From Pseudomonas syringae (lineage in GTDB: Bacteria; Pseudomonadota; Gammaproteobacteria; Pseudomonadales; Pseudomonadaceae), in the NCBI RefSeq assembly GCF_023278085.1, contig NZ_CP066265.1, positions 3,862,001 through 3,926,000 on the forward strand: a DNA stretch of 64,000 nt. The letters are read 5' to 3'. Every line of letters starts with the position of its first letter. Positions within the stretch are counted from its first letter, which is position 1. Below are positions 31,281-40,460 of this stretch, piece by piece. Both the position numbers and the translations under genes were made by a program. The notes under the pieces are model-generated. The model saw only the letters and a program-made list of their open reading frames with translations, had not been told where the DNA came from and ran no database searches.

Positions 31281-31982
31281 ATGACAACATCAAATCAGCA
31301 CCTCGATACAGCCGACGTTCCGATGATGAAGATCCACGACTGGTTCAATGGCCCCTACCCCGCACGTGTGCGGATTGCGTTAGCAGAAAAGGATCTGCTA
31401 CCGCGAATAGAATTCGTATCGATAAATCTCTGGACAGGCGAGCACAAGAAACCCGAGTTTCTGGCCATCAACTACTCCGGGACGCTGCCTGTGTTGGAAC
31501 TGGAGGACGGCACGCTGATTGCCGAGTGCACAGCAATCACTCAGTATCTCGACGCGCTCAACGGTGACCCTGTACTCACGGGGCGAACGGCTCTGGAGAA
31601 AGGTCTTATCCATATGATGACCAAGCGAGCTGAAATAGAGTTTCTCGACGCGGTCAGCGCTTACTTCCACCACGCAACGCCTGGACTAGGGCCACAGGTG
31701 GAGATTTGTCAGAACGCCGAGTGGGGCAATCGCATGCGCGACAAGGCAGTCCGGGGAATGCACTACTTCGATAGTGTTCTGAAAAACAGCGCGTTTGTTG
31801 CGGGAGAACACTTCTCCATGGCTGATATCGCAGTCTTCGGCGGCATGATTTTCGCCTCGCTGGTCGAACTTCCCGTACCTGATGAATGTGAAGCCCTTCG
31901 GGCATGGCATCAAAGCATGCAGGAAAGGCCCAGCGTACAGAAGTGGCAAGCGACGGTAGCGCTTGGCGCTCCTCAAAGCTGA
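31281..31982 (+). CDS. Glutathione S-transferase family protein
   Basis: 233 residues. N-terminal thioredoxin-like domain (about 15-95; PARVRIALAEKDL, the cis-Pro in SGTLPVLELEDG, then LIAECTAITQYLD for the glutathione site) and an all-helical C-terminal domain with the N-capping region FSMADIAVFGG. The first 14 residues may be an over-long start (MMKIHDW is an alternative). Substrate unknown; the divergent TetR gene suggests induction by a toxic compound. Confidence 0.9.
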   Translation: MTTSNQHLDTADVPMMKIHDWFNGPYPARVRIALAEKDLLPRIEFVSINLWTGEHKKPEFLAINYSGTLPVLELEDGTLIAECTAITQYLDALNGDPVLTGRTALEKGLIHMMTKRAEIEFLDAVSAYFHHATPGLGPQVEICQNAEWGNRMRDKAVRGMHYFDSVLKNSAFVAGEHFSMADIAVFGGMIFASLVELPVPDECEALRAWHQSMQERPSVQKWQATVALGAPQS

Positions 31983-32160
31983 GCGGGACCATCCATTCAG
32001 GCCCTTGGATTCCGAGCCACGGGTTCGGGAACTCAGGGCCATTCTGACATTGGTTATCGGGACAGCTGCAAACCTGCCCGGACGACTCCCCAAAGCAGAT
32101 GTCAGCCCGCATCCCGGCTCACCTGAACAGCCATGACAAAGGCATTATCGCGCCAACCAC

Positions 32161-32190
32161 TATCACAACGTTTCACAACTTTTCACAACG
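32161..32190. promoter_or_regulatory. Three tandem 10-bp repeats upstream of the giant HrpK-like gene
   Basis: TATCACAACG, TTTCACAACT and TTTCACAACG follow each other without a gap, about 95 bases before the ATG of the 1257-residue protein; a fourth, looser GTTCACAGTA lies at 32201. A period near one helix turn suggests a site for cooperative binding of a regulator. No clear Hrp box (GGAACC-N16-CCACNNA) is visible in this spacer. Confidence 0.45.
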
Positions 32191-32284
32191 ATTTGCAGGT
32201 GTTCACAGTAAGAATCGGCGAAGTCCTTTTTTCGCTTTCTTGCGGCCTTGCCTTTCAAGGCTCGCCTTACCTTACGAGGCGCTC

Positions 32285-35200
32285 ATGAACATCACGCCCA
32301 AAAACGACGCCCTGCCCCGCGAAGGCCTTGTCGATTTCGAGTCGAAACTGAAGCGCAGCATCGTCTCTGCCAAAAGCACCGAGCAGAAAAACCCCGACCG
32401 TACCGCAACCGACAACGAGCAATGGCCGCCCATTGAAGGCACCACTGTTTCGGTCACGGACAAAGGCGACATGCGTTACGAGCGCGATGGGCAAGGCGTT
32501 GTGGTCGCAGCCTCGACCAATCCGAAGTTGTATCAGTTTCTTAAACAACTCGATGACCTGAGCCAGTCTCCGGCACAGAAATCGCTGGTCGAAAAAGCCC
32601 TCGCCGACGGGACTGCCGTCGCAGATCGAAACACCGAGCTACCTGCCTGGGGCGATATCAAGAACTTTGAATGGCAGGGTCAGCTGGAAACAGCCGAAGT
32701 CATTACCTACGTCAAACATGATGGCGAAAAGGTCACCATTTCCAAGGCCCTGACACCACAGCTGTTTGCTGCCGCGCAGCAAATGGGCCTTTCTCGGGTG
32801 ACCGTAGAGAACCGCGCCGGCAATGAAGGACGTGAAGTGGCAGACGAGAATGTCTATGTTGCAGACCACGACATCATCAGGGCTGGTACCAAGGATGAAC
32901 TGGGTAACGGCGTGATCGAGTTCGAGAGCCGCGATGGCAAGAAGTATGTGGTCTCCGAATTCCAGAACAAGGAACTGTACGACCGGGTCGCCGACAAGAG
33001 CAGTTCCGGGGTACAGGGCGACGTCCAGAAAATCCGTGACGAACACGGCCTGGGCAATCTCGACGAACTGGACATTCTCAGCAAACCCACAGGCGTGAAG
33101 TCCGACGAAAAGGACAAGAATTCCGAAGACCTGACTGTGGTCGAACTGGCCACCAAAAACCTGATGGACAAGTACCAGAAGCTGGTCGACGACAAGAAAG
33201 TCGACAAGAACAGCGACGTCTACAAACTGGTCATGGCGATTCAGGCCAAGGCCGGCATGGAGAGTGGACGAACCATCACGCCTTATATCGAAGAACCTCG
33301 CGGCGCCGAGTCTTGGCGCAGGTTCGACAGCGAAGGCGAAACCCTGACCGACGCTGACATGCAGGACATCCTCAACGGCAATAACATCGATAAAGCGTTA
33401 ACGGAGCTGTTTGCCAATGGCAATGGCGAGAAAAACAAGATCGGCAAGGAATATCAGGCCGAGATAGACGCGGCCATCGAGAAAGTCAGCGGTGGCGATA
33501 AGGAGGCGTTGGCCAAGGATCTGCATGACAAGTTGGTCAGCAGCGAGTTTGTCGACTACCTCGCTGATCTGGATAAGGCCGGTAAAAAGTCCGAAGGACA
33601 ATCCGATGTAGCCCGCCTGCTTTCCAGTCTGGAACTTCTCGATCCGCAGTTGGCGAAAGACGCTCAGAATGAGCTGCAGAAAAACAGCGTGATGGCTGAA
33701 GTCGACAAGTTGATGGCCGACCCCGGCGGCATCCCGGACGAATATAAAGAACTGGCCCTGAAGGACATTTTCTCTGCACTCAAGCAGGGCATCAAAGGCA
33801 TGGCGGATATCCCGCGCCGTACCCAGGACACGATCGAGAAGTTCATCAACGAGCTGCTACAGGACAAAACCAAGCTCAGCGATTTTTCGGACCAGATGGA
33901 CAAGGTCAAATCAGGCGAAATAACCCAGGCGCAGTTCGAGGAAAGCCTGGCAGGCAAATACGTGGGTGCCGAAGACAAGGAAGGCTTCAAGAAAGCCATC
34001 GGCAAACTTAACCAGAGCGGCGTATTCGGCACCGCTGCGGGCTTTACCTCGCTCGGTGGCGCCATTTACATGTTGACGGCCAAGAACGGCCAGCTCGCGG
34101 ACGATCCGCTGGAGCGTCTGGCTATCGCCAAGGACTTCATTACCTTCCTGGGCTCCGGCGCGCAGTTTGAAAAGACTGGCATCTTTGATTTGATGACCGG
34201 CACCAATACTGCGGAGTTGCTCGGGTTGAGCAAATCCATTCCGGAAATCTGGGGCAAGGAAGGTCTTTGGGGCGACAAGATCGACAAGGCGCAGGCCGAG
34301 AACAAAGTGCCCGATGTTGCGGACGGCCTGGAAAACCGGCTGGCCAACGTCTATGAGCTGGCCAACATCAACGCCGGCAATGGCGCCGGCAACGTTATCG
34401 ATCAGGTCAGCCTGATGCATGACGTCAACAATGTGGGCGGCCTGGAAGAAGGTGCCGGACGCGAATTGCTTGATGACATGGTCGTACGGGCAGGCGGCCA
34501 GCCACCGGATGACTACGCGAGCTATCGCAGCCTGAGCGAACTCTCCAGAGATCTGAACCTCAACATCAGCCAGGAAAACGTCGCCGCGAGTATTAACAGC
34601 CAACGCTCGGCGAACAACCAACCGCCGCTGGCCGCAGACGATGTACAAGCACTGGCGACGGACGTGGAACGCGCCGCCAACATACCGGCCCCCGCATCGA
34701 CCACAAGTTCGGGAAATTCAATCTACACGGATGCGGTCTCATCGCTTTACGAGGACGCCGTCGAATACTTCATCGACCGAGACATAGCCCCGCCCAGTCG
34801 AGAAGCTTTCGCCGCCGGTATCGAAGACCAGCTACAGCGCAACGGCCAGCCCGTGCCGGCAGACAATGAGCGGGTCAACCTGGGGGATGCGCTTGGCGAT
34901 GCCGACCTGGACCGTGACTCGATCAATGTCATGTTCGAGCACGACAATCGCCCGCCTCCCGCCGATGATGTGCTCGAGGGTATGCGAACCTCGTTGAATC
35001 AAGCCATCAACACCCCCTTGCCGGGCAGCAGCGGGGCCAGCTTGATAGATGCCGGGAGCATCGCGGAAAATATTGACGGCATAGGCGGTGCAGACGCACC
35101 GAAAGTCCCCGGCGTGGGTGCGCGAGTCGCGGGTTCGGTGGTCAAAGTCCTCGGCGTAGCGCCGGACATCATGAGCATCGCCGATATCGTCATGGGCGGG

Positions 35201-36058
35201 ATTTCAATCAAGAATGGCATCAAGACCGGCAACGACCTGGAGATAGCCAACGGCAGCCTGCAGATCGTCTCAGGCGTTGCGGGCACTGCCGCGGGCGTCA
35301 TCGGAACTGCGGGTTTGATTGGCACTATCGGTGCCCTCGCCGGTGCAACCGCACCGTTGTTCCTGGTGACCGCAGGTCTCGGGATCATCACCGGCATCAT
35401 CAGCGTGTTCGTCGATCATCAGAAGAAACAAAAGGCGACCGATAAGGAAGGCCAGTGGTTCAAGGACCAGGCCGAACTGGGCTTCGCGCAGGACGACTGG
35501 GGCGACAAACTGGAATACGGGCGCTACAGCTTCTACGAATACGAAGGCCGGGATGCACCGACGGACCAGAGCATCTTTGATTACCAGACCGAAGAGTGGA
35601 AACACTTCCAGGAAACCCCGCAGGACCAAGGCTCGTCAATGATTCGTCTGGACGAAAGCTCGCACAAGGACAAAAACGGCATCGTCGGCGAGAACACCAA
35701 CGGCTTGCCCATGGACGTTTACAACAAGGCGTATTACGACGCGCACAAGGAAGAAATCGAAACCCTCCGTGAAAAGTGGGACGAGTGGAACGGCAAGGAC
35801 GATATCGTCAGCAAGAAAGACTTCGAGAAGATTCTGAGTAGTGGCAACGAGAAGGAAAAAGCTGCCGCCGAGTTTATTCTGAATGACCAAGGCTTTTTCG
35901 ACTTGCTGGATAACCTCTGGAAGAAGGACAAGCGCGATACGAAGGTCAGCACCGATGATCTGGATACCTGGCTTAAGTTGATTGATGTGATGGACAGGAC
36001 ACCGGGTGAGACGGTGTTTTATGAGAAGCCGGAGTCGAATGTTTTTCGGGGCAGGTGA
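32285..36058 (+). CDS. Giant cysteine-free protein with HrpK-like features
   Basis: 1257 residues from ATG 32285, which has GAGG at a good distance; the frame is open 62 codons further up without coding character. The protein is hydrophilic, rich in Asp/Glu/Lys, and I found no Cys in it. About residues 945-1050 form the only hydrophobic part, with an Ala/Gly-rich hairpin-like pair of helices (GTAAGVIGTAGLIGTIGALAG, less its last residue, then APLFLVTAGLGIITGIISVFV in part). Two EF-hand-like stretches follow near the C-terminus (WNGKDDIVSKKDFEKIL; KDKRDTKVSTDDLDTWL). P. syringae proteins of this size and look are, as far as I recall, named 'HrpK domain-containing'; HrpK is a type III translocator. 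It is convergent with the eCIS operon, so a secreted substrate of either system is possible. Confidence 0.6.
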   Translation: MNITPKNDALPREGLVDFESKLKRSIVSAKSTEQKNPDRTATDNEQWPPIEGTTVSVTDKGDMRYERDGQGVVVAASTNPKLYQFLKQLDDLSQSPAQKSLVEKALADGTAVADRNTELPAWGDIKNFEWQGQLETAEVITYVKHDGEKVTISKALTPQLFAAAQQMGLSRVTVENRAGNEGREVADENVYVADHDIIRAGTKDELGNGVIEFESRDGKKYVVSEFQNKELYDRVADKSSSGVQGDVQKIRDEHGLGNLDELDILSKPTGVKSDEKDKNSEDLTVVELATKNLMDKYQKLVDDKKVDKNSDVYKLVMAIQAKAGMESGRTITPYIEEPRGAESWRRFDSEGETLTDADMQDILNGNNIDKALTELFANGNGEKNKIGKEYQAEIDAAIEKVSGGDKEALAKDLHDKLVSSEFVDYLADLDKAGKKSEGQSDVARLLSSLELLDPQLAKDAQNELQKNSVMAEVDKLMADPGGIPDEYKELALKDIFSALKQGIKGMADIPRRTQDTIEKFINELLQDKTKLSDFSDQMDKVKSGEITQAQFEESLAGKYVGAEDKEGFKKAIGKLNQSGVFGTAAGFTSLGGAIYMLTAKNGQLADDPLERLAIAKDFITFLGSGAQFEKTGIFDLMTGTNTAELLGLSKSIPEIWGKEGLWGDKIDKAQAENKVPDVADGLENRLANVYELANINAGNGAGNVIDQVSLMHDVNNVGGLEEGAGRELLDDMVVRAGGQPPDDYASYRSLSELSRDLNLNISQENVAASINSQRSANNQPPLAADDVQALATDVERAANIPAPASTTSSGNSIYTDAVSSLYEDAVEYFIDRDIAPPSREAFAAGIEDQLQRNGQPVPADNERVNLGDALGDADLDRDSINVMFEHDNRPPPADDVLEGMRTSLNQAINTPLPGSSGASLIDAGSIAENIDGIGGADAPKVPGVGARVAGSVVKVLGVAPDIMSIADIVMGGISIKNGIKTGNDLEIANGSLQIVSGVAGTAAGVIGTAGLIGTIGALAGATAPLFLVTAGLGIITGIISVFVDHQKKQKATDKEGQWFKDQAELGFAQDDWGDKLEYGRYSFYEYEGRDAPTDQSIFDYQTEEWKHFQETPQDQGSSMIRLDESSHKDKNGIVGENTNGLPMDVYNKAYYDAHKEEIETLREKWDEWNGKDDIVSKKDFEKILSSGNEKEKAAAEFILNDQGFFDLLDNLWKKDKRDTKVSTDDLDTWLKLIDVMDRTPGETVFYEKPESNVFRGR

Positions 36059-36173
36059 GGTTTTGATTGATCGGAGGGGGCCGCTTCTGCTGGATGAATG
36101 AAAGACCAGTAGGGCGGTGATTGAATGCGCGCAGAGTGGGAGGGATTTTCCAGCCCCCGTTGTAACGCCATAC

Positions 36174-37310
36174 TCAATGAATTTCCCCCGTAATCTGGCC
36201 ATGAATCTTATCTATTACCTGATCACTGTGACTCCCTCCATCCATGACCACTACTCCACCCGACCGATGAGTAATACCATGCGGCCTGCCGTTCTTCCCG
36301 TTACTTGTTTCTACGTGAAAATAACCAGCCTTCGCCTGCAGCCCTCCGTTATAAGACGAAAGATTCTCGACAATACTTTTCTTATCCTTTGTTGATTTCA
36401 GATCACTGCGGAACTTTTCCGAATCTGCTTGATTTTCAAAAAAATAATCGACATGCCCATCATTATTGATTTTTGCAAGCGGCCCGCTCGAGTGCTGTTG
36501 CCTGAGACGTCCACTTTTAGCATGACCTTCCGTATTAAAATAAAGGGTAGGCAGTCTATCTGGTGCCTGTGTCGAAAACTTGTGATTATTCTGGCTAAAG
36601 AGTTTGCCCTCCCCCTCCTCACTAGCAACTCTTTTCGTTTCAATTTCTGCGGCTTTAAGTGCGTTGAAAACTTTACCACTTTCAAAATGATGAAGCGTGG
36701 GGGATGCTTCCCAGGCAGCAAGAATAGCTGTTTCTGTCGGAGAAAAATTATATTCCGCTACTAGCTGCTCAAAGTTTAATTCCCCTTCAGTCACCACACG
36801 TTGAACAATAGTCGGCCCTGACGCCGCGTTGAAAAACAGATTGTTCTTTTCTGATTTAACCTTCTGCTGCAAAACCCTTCCCCCCATCACATCCGCCTCC
36901 CGCTCCAATCCCCCATCATCATTGATATTCACGCCGCCCTTCATCTGCATCGTAGGCCTTACCCGCCCCTGTGCCTGCTGCACCACATGCCAAGCCTCAT
37001 GCGGCAAGTGCTTTTCCTGCCCAGGTGCCAGGTGGATCTGGCTGCCCTGGGCGTAGGCATGGGCGTTCAATTGTGCGGGTTTGTCGGAGTTGAAGTGAAC
37101 GCGCACGTGGTCCATGTTCATGCCAGACAGGTGTTCGATACCGTTTTTGAGCGGGTCGGGCATGCCGGTGCGATTGGGTGTCGGGGCTGCTTTGGCCTGG
37201 ACGGGTGATGTGCGATTGTCCTGTAACACCGCAGCGCTCTGGCGTTGCTGGGTAGCTGCAGGGGCTGCGCTGTCGGCGCTTTTCTTGCTTGGGGGGGCGA
37301 GTTCGCTCAT
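36174..37310 (-). CDS. DUF4157 (eCIS core domain) protein, candidate toxin cargo
   Basis: 378 residues. Residues 1-48 are a disordered Ser/Ala/Pro/Gln-rich leader; about 49-150 are the DUF4157 domain, with [21 protein letters not shown] and the zinc-protease-like HEAWH at 104-108. The rest (about 165-378) is a domain I do not recognise, ending in [19 protein letters not shown]. The DNA of this second half is clearly AT-richer than the first half, as in polymorphic toxins that swap C-termini. The start codon overlaps the ATPase stop by 4 bases, making it the last gene of the eCIS operon. DUF4157 is a known mark of eCIS-linked cargo. No separate immunity gene is visible beside it. Confidence 0.8.
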   Translation of the reverse strand: MSELAPPSKKSADSAAPAATQQRQSAAVLQDNRTSPVQAKAAPTPNRTGMPDPLKNGIEHLSGMNMDHVRVHFNSDKPAQLNAHAYAQGSQIHLAPGQEKHLPHEAWHVVQQAQGRVRPTMQMKGGVNINDDGGLEREADVMGGRVLQQKVKSEKNNLFFNAASGPTIVQRVVTEGELNFEQLVAEYNFSPTETAILAAWEASPTLHHFESGKVFNALKAAEIETKRVASEEGEGKLFSQNNHKFSTQAPDRLPTLYFNTEGHAKSGRLRQQHSSGPLAKINNDGHVDYFFENQADSEKFRSDLKSTKDKKSIVENLSSYNGGLQAKAGYFHVETSNGKNGRPHGITHRSGGVVVMDGGSHSDQVIDKIHGQITGEIH

Positions 37311-38674
37311 GAGGCATGGCTCCTGATTTGCACGGTCTTGTTGTCTTTGCGCAGTTCGCGTTTGATGCCTTCAATCAGGTCGCCGTGGCCCACGCAGCGG
37401 CTATTACGGCTGATGGCGCTGAGCGCGCAGTGGCGCAGCACGTTGATGATCGCTCCACCCGCCAGCTCGTGATGCCGGGCCAGTTGCCGGAGGTCGACAT
37501 CAGCTTCCAGTTCGCAGATGCCGTCGAAGGCGTTTTCCCACAGTTGTAAACGTTGCGCCTCCGAAGGCATGGTGAAGTGGACCATGGACTGAAAGCGCCG
37601 GGTGAACGCTTCGTCCATGTTCGACTTGAGGTTGGTGGCCAGGATCACGGTGCCGGGAAAGTCTTCGATACGCTGCAGCAGGTAACCGGTTTGCTGGTTG
37701 GCGTGGCGGTCGTTGGAGGTCGAGGCTGCCGTGCGCTTGCCAAACAGCGCATCGGCTTCGTCGAAGAACAGAATCCAGTCTTTATAGCTGGCAGCATCGA
37801 ACACCTTGCCGAGGTTTTTTTCGGTTTCGCCGATGTATTTGGAAACCACCATCGACAGATCGACGCGGTACACCTCGCGCCCGCTGGTCTTGCCCAACAG
37901 GGCGGCGGTGAGGGTTTTGCCGGTGCCGGGCGGGCCATAAAACACTGTACGGAAACCCGGTTTGACCTTGTTCGCCAGCCCCCAGTCCTGCATCAGTGTC
38001 TGGCCATGGGCAAGCCACGCACGGATTTCTTCCACTTGCGCACGCACGTTGTAATCCAGCACCAGGTCTTTCCAGTTCAGCGGTGTGCTGATCGGGCTGG
38101 CGGGAAATGCCGGGCTCAGCTCCGGCCGTACCTGTTCGCCGGTCAATAAATAATGCAGCCACTGCTCCGACAGGCTCAGTACCCCCGACAGCGGCGGCTG
38201 TTTGTCGTCGCTGCGTTCGAGGCCGATCAGCTGCTCGGCAGCGAACCGATGCTGCGGAGCCAGAATTCGCAGCGCGTCCAGGCGCCTGACAGGCTGGTTG
38301 GCGCTGAGCAGAAACACCAGCGTCTGTCCGGTTGGCAGGAAGCCATTGAAGCTCTGCCCGGTAAGGCCACCGAACTCGCTGAAACTGCGCCCGGTCAAGG
38401 CATTGATCCCGAAAAACGTATCCAGGGCATCAGGCCGCAAATGCGGAGCCAGCGCCAAAGCCAGGGTCAGGCGCTCATGGGTGCCGAGCTGCCAGGCCAG
38501 TACCTGTTGCGCGTAAATGCTCTGTTCAGGCTCCAGATCAGGCGGCAGGATTTCCTCGCGCAGGGCTTCATGGCCATCCTGTTTCAGATAGCAAGCCACC
38601 ACCTGTCTGATGATCGAACTCAGCCAGTCCAGTTCCCGGTACAGGGCGTTGAGGTTCTGCGTGTGCTCGGGCAT
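37307..38674 (-). CDS. eCIS AAA+ ATPase (Pvc15/Afp15-like)
   Basis: 455 residues. About 1-235 is an N-terminal region without a known fold to the eye; about 236-455 is a CDC48-type AAA+ module: Walker A GPPGTGKT (247-254), Walker B ILFFDEAD (301-308), sensor-1 VILATNLKSNMD and the arginine finger region DEAFTRRFQ. One such ATPase is conserved in PVC/Afp-type loci and is needed for cargo loading or maturation. It is not ClpV-like, which speaks against a type VI system. The DUF4157 gene is coupled right behind it. Confidence 0.9.
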   Translation of the reverse strand: MPEHTQNLNALYRELDWLSSIIRQVVACYLKQDGHEALREEILPPDLEPEQSIYAQQVLAWQLGTHERLTLALALAPHLRPDALDTFFGINALTGRSFSEFGGLTGQSFNGFLPTGQTLVFLLSANQPVRRLDALRILAPQHRFAAEQLIGLERSDDKQPPLSGVLSLSEQWLHYLLTGEQVRPELSPAFPASPISTPLNWKDLVLDYNVRAQVEEIRAWLAHGQTLMQDWGLANKVKPGFRTVFYGPPGTGKTLTAALLGKTSGREVYRVDLSMVVSKYIGETEKNLGKVFDAASYKDWILFFDEADALFGKRTAASTSNDRHANQQTGYLLQRIEDFPGTVILATNLKSNMDEAFTRRFQSMVHFTMPSEAQRLQLWENAFDGICELEADVDLRQLARHHELAGGAIINVLRHCALSAISRNSRCVGHGDLIEGIKRELRKDNKTVQIRSHAS

Positions 38675-38690
38675 GGCTCGGTTCCGTTGG

Positions 38691-39533
38691 TTAACCGCTC
38701 AGACGCTCGACGTCATCAAGGCTCAGGTCGGCCCAGGCAAAGAAGTCGATACTGGTGTTGAGGTTCAGCTCGTTGGCCTTGACCAGATTCAGCAGTGGCG
38801 CGTTGAGCCAGTGAGCGAGTTCGGACGCTGGCAGGCGCGCCGGGTTGTCCAGCAAACGGGTCAGATAGTGATCGTGGGTTGCATCACTGAGGATCAGTTT
38901 CCTGGCCTTGAAGAAGTACGCGACCTGCCCGCGGGACTGTTCATAATCGGCGATCCCCTGAGACTGCTGAACCCGCGCCGAACCGTGACTGAGCAAGGCA
39001 TGGCAATCACCGCCAGCCATGGCTGCCGACATGTCCAGACGGGCACCGGACTGGCTCGCCACAGCCAGGCTCCAGTCGCTGGCCTGCACCACCCCGGTGA
39101 TCACATACACTTCTCTGAAGCTGTAATGCAGCTGGGTCAGCTTCAGGGTGACGTCATCACGGATGGCATGCCAGTTGGTCAGCAACTGCGCCTGTGCTGC
39201 TCCGGCGCTGAACACAAAACTGCCACTGTGGGCAAACTCCAGCACCTGCTTGGTATAGGCTCGGTGTTCACCCTCCTCGTCTTCGGCCCACAAGGTTTCG
39301 CAGAACGTTTGCTGGACGTCGCGGCTCAAACGCCACTCGACCGGGTCGAATTCAAGCGCTCGACTGACCGCCACTCGCTCCACCAACTGCGCCTCGACAA
39401 TATTAAGCAACGGCTGAAAACGCCCTTGATGCACTTGGCAGACATCGCCAATGGCCAGGGTTCGCGTCAACGGTTGCATCGGTAACCAACCGGTTTTGAG
39501 ATAGCTGTCCCGATAGAAATTTTTTCTCGACAT
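38691..39533 (-). CDS. Unrecognised eCIS-locus protein (280 aa)
   Basis: 280 residues, 16 bases ahead of the ATPase gene. No family is recognised. It begins MSRKNFYRDSYLKTGWLPM and has alternating hydrophobic patterns that suggest a mostly beta fold in the middle (LKLTQLHYSFREVYVITGVV), with a helical end (SIDFFAWADLSLDDVERL). No signal peptide or membrane helix. Its base use is like its neighbours. Position says it belongs to the injection system: an accessory, assembly or cargo protein. A very weak resemblance of its N-terminal layout to gasdermin-like pore formers was noted and is not relied on. Confidence 0.75.
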   Translation of the reverse strand: MSRKNFYRDSYLKTGWLPMQPLTRTLAIGDVCQVHQGRFQPLLNIVEAQLVERVAVSRALEFDPVEWRLSRDVQQTFCETLWAEDEEGEHRAYTKQVLEFAHSGSFVFSAGAAQAQLLTNWHAIRDDVTLKLTQLHYSFREVYVITGVVQASDWSLAVASQSGARLDMSAAMAGGDCHALLSHGSARVQQSQGIADYEQSRGQVAYFFKARKLILSDATHDHYLTRLLDNPARLPASELAHWLNAPLLNLVKANELNLNTSIDFFAWADLSLDDVERLSG

Positions 39534-39592
39534 ACATGACCTCCCTGATCGCTTTGCCGGCGAGCATCAACGCTGCCGGCGGCCTGCCCTGG

Positions 39593-40435
39593 TTACGCGG
39601 CCAAGGCTGCGGCATTCGCAGCGTTGAGGCCCGACTTGCTCGAGGTCAGCTTCATGAGGTAGTACGCCAGTCGGCTCTGCGCCTGGGTCAGTTGGTTGAC
39701 CACCTCATCGTTGTTGGTCAGCGCATTGTTGTAGTTGAGCACTGCATTTTCATGAGCCTGCTTGAGTAACTGCACCACACCGTTGCCGCGAGCCGATAGA
39801 TTGAGTCTCGATGCCTCTGCCGGGCTGGCAGCGGGCTGATCTTTCCCGCCTGCGTGCGGGCTGTCATCAAGATCGCCGGCCTGTCTGGCGGCCAGCGTGA
39901 TTCCCCCTAGCGAGTCCAGCAATGTCGACTCTGCGGCATAGCAGCTTTGCAGTGCGGTCAGTGTCAACGCTACGGCGTTATTGGCGTCACTAGTGGCTTT
40001 GGCCATGAACGTCGCCATGCTGGCGGGGATCTGGATATTCGAGACCCTTTGCTTGTTGATCAGCAGGGTGACCTTGTTGATTATTTCAACCGAAAAAATC
40101 AGCTTGCCTATCAGGTTCGCCATTTTTTCCGAAACCATAGCTGCGTGTTCCGTCGCCGCCCTGGCCTGACCCAGCGCTATTTTGAAATTGCTTTCCAGGC
40201 TGGTAACGCTGTACATCGCCGACCTGGCCAGGTTGTAGTTGGCCAGGGTGCTTGCCTGAGTATTGGTGGCCTGCCCCAGACGCGTGGTAAATGCATTGGC
40301 TTTGGCTTGCAGCGAGTCGACGATGGCTTGTTGCTGGGTGACCCTGTTTTGCGCCAGATGCACCTGCTCCGTCAGGTTTTTGATGTCGGCATTTTTTTTG
40401 ACTGCCACGCCATAGGCGAGATGTTCGATAGTCAT
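39593..40435 (-). CDS. Unrecognised helical eCIS-locus protein (280 aa)
   Basis: 280 residues, nearly all predicted helix by eye: an N-terminal heptad-rich stretch (about 15-65), a more hydrophobic central part (about 100-130; NLIGKLIFSVEIINKVTLLI), and a second long helical region with a Pro/Gly-rich break near 185-205. It ends in an Ala-rich tail. No family recognised. The layout resembles the first half of the next gene upstream, so the two may be related and work as a pair. Such long-helix proteins with a hydrophobic middle can be fibres, tape-like rods or alpha-helical pore formers; the sequence alone does not decide. Confidence 0.75.
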   Translation of the reverse strand: MTIEHLAYGVAVKKNADIKNLTEQVHLAQNRVTQQQAIVDSLQAKANAFTTRLGQATNTQASTLANYNLARSAMYSVTSLESNFKIALGQARAATEHAAMVSEKMANLIGKLIFSVEIINKVTLLINKQRVSNIQIPASMATFMAKATSDANNAVALTLTALQSCYAAESTLLDSLGGITLAARQAGDLDDSPHAGGKDQPAASPAEASRLNLSARGNGVVQLLKQAHENAVLNYNNALTNNDEVVNQLTQAQSRLAYYLMKLTSSKSGLNAANAAALAA

Positions 40436-40460
40436 TTCATAACTTCCTGTATGAGAAAAA

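Noticed and set aside
31983..32284. Hrp box before the giant gene
   Set aside because: GGGACC near 31983-31990 and CCAC-like words near 32017 and 32157 do not have the GGAACC-N15/16-CCAC spacing.
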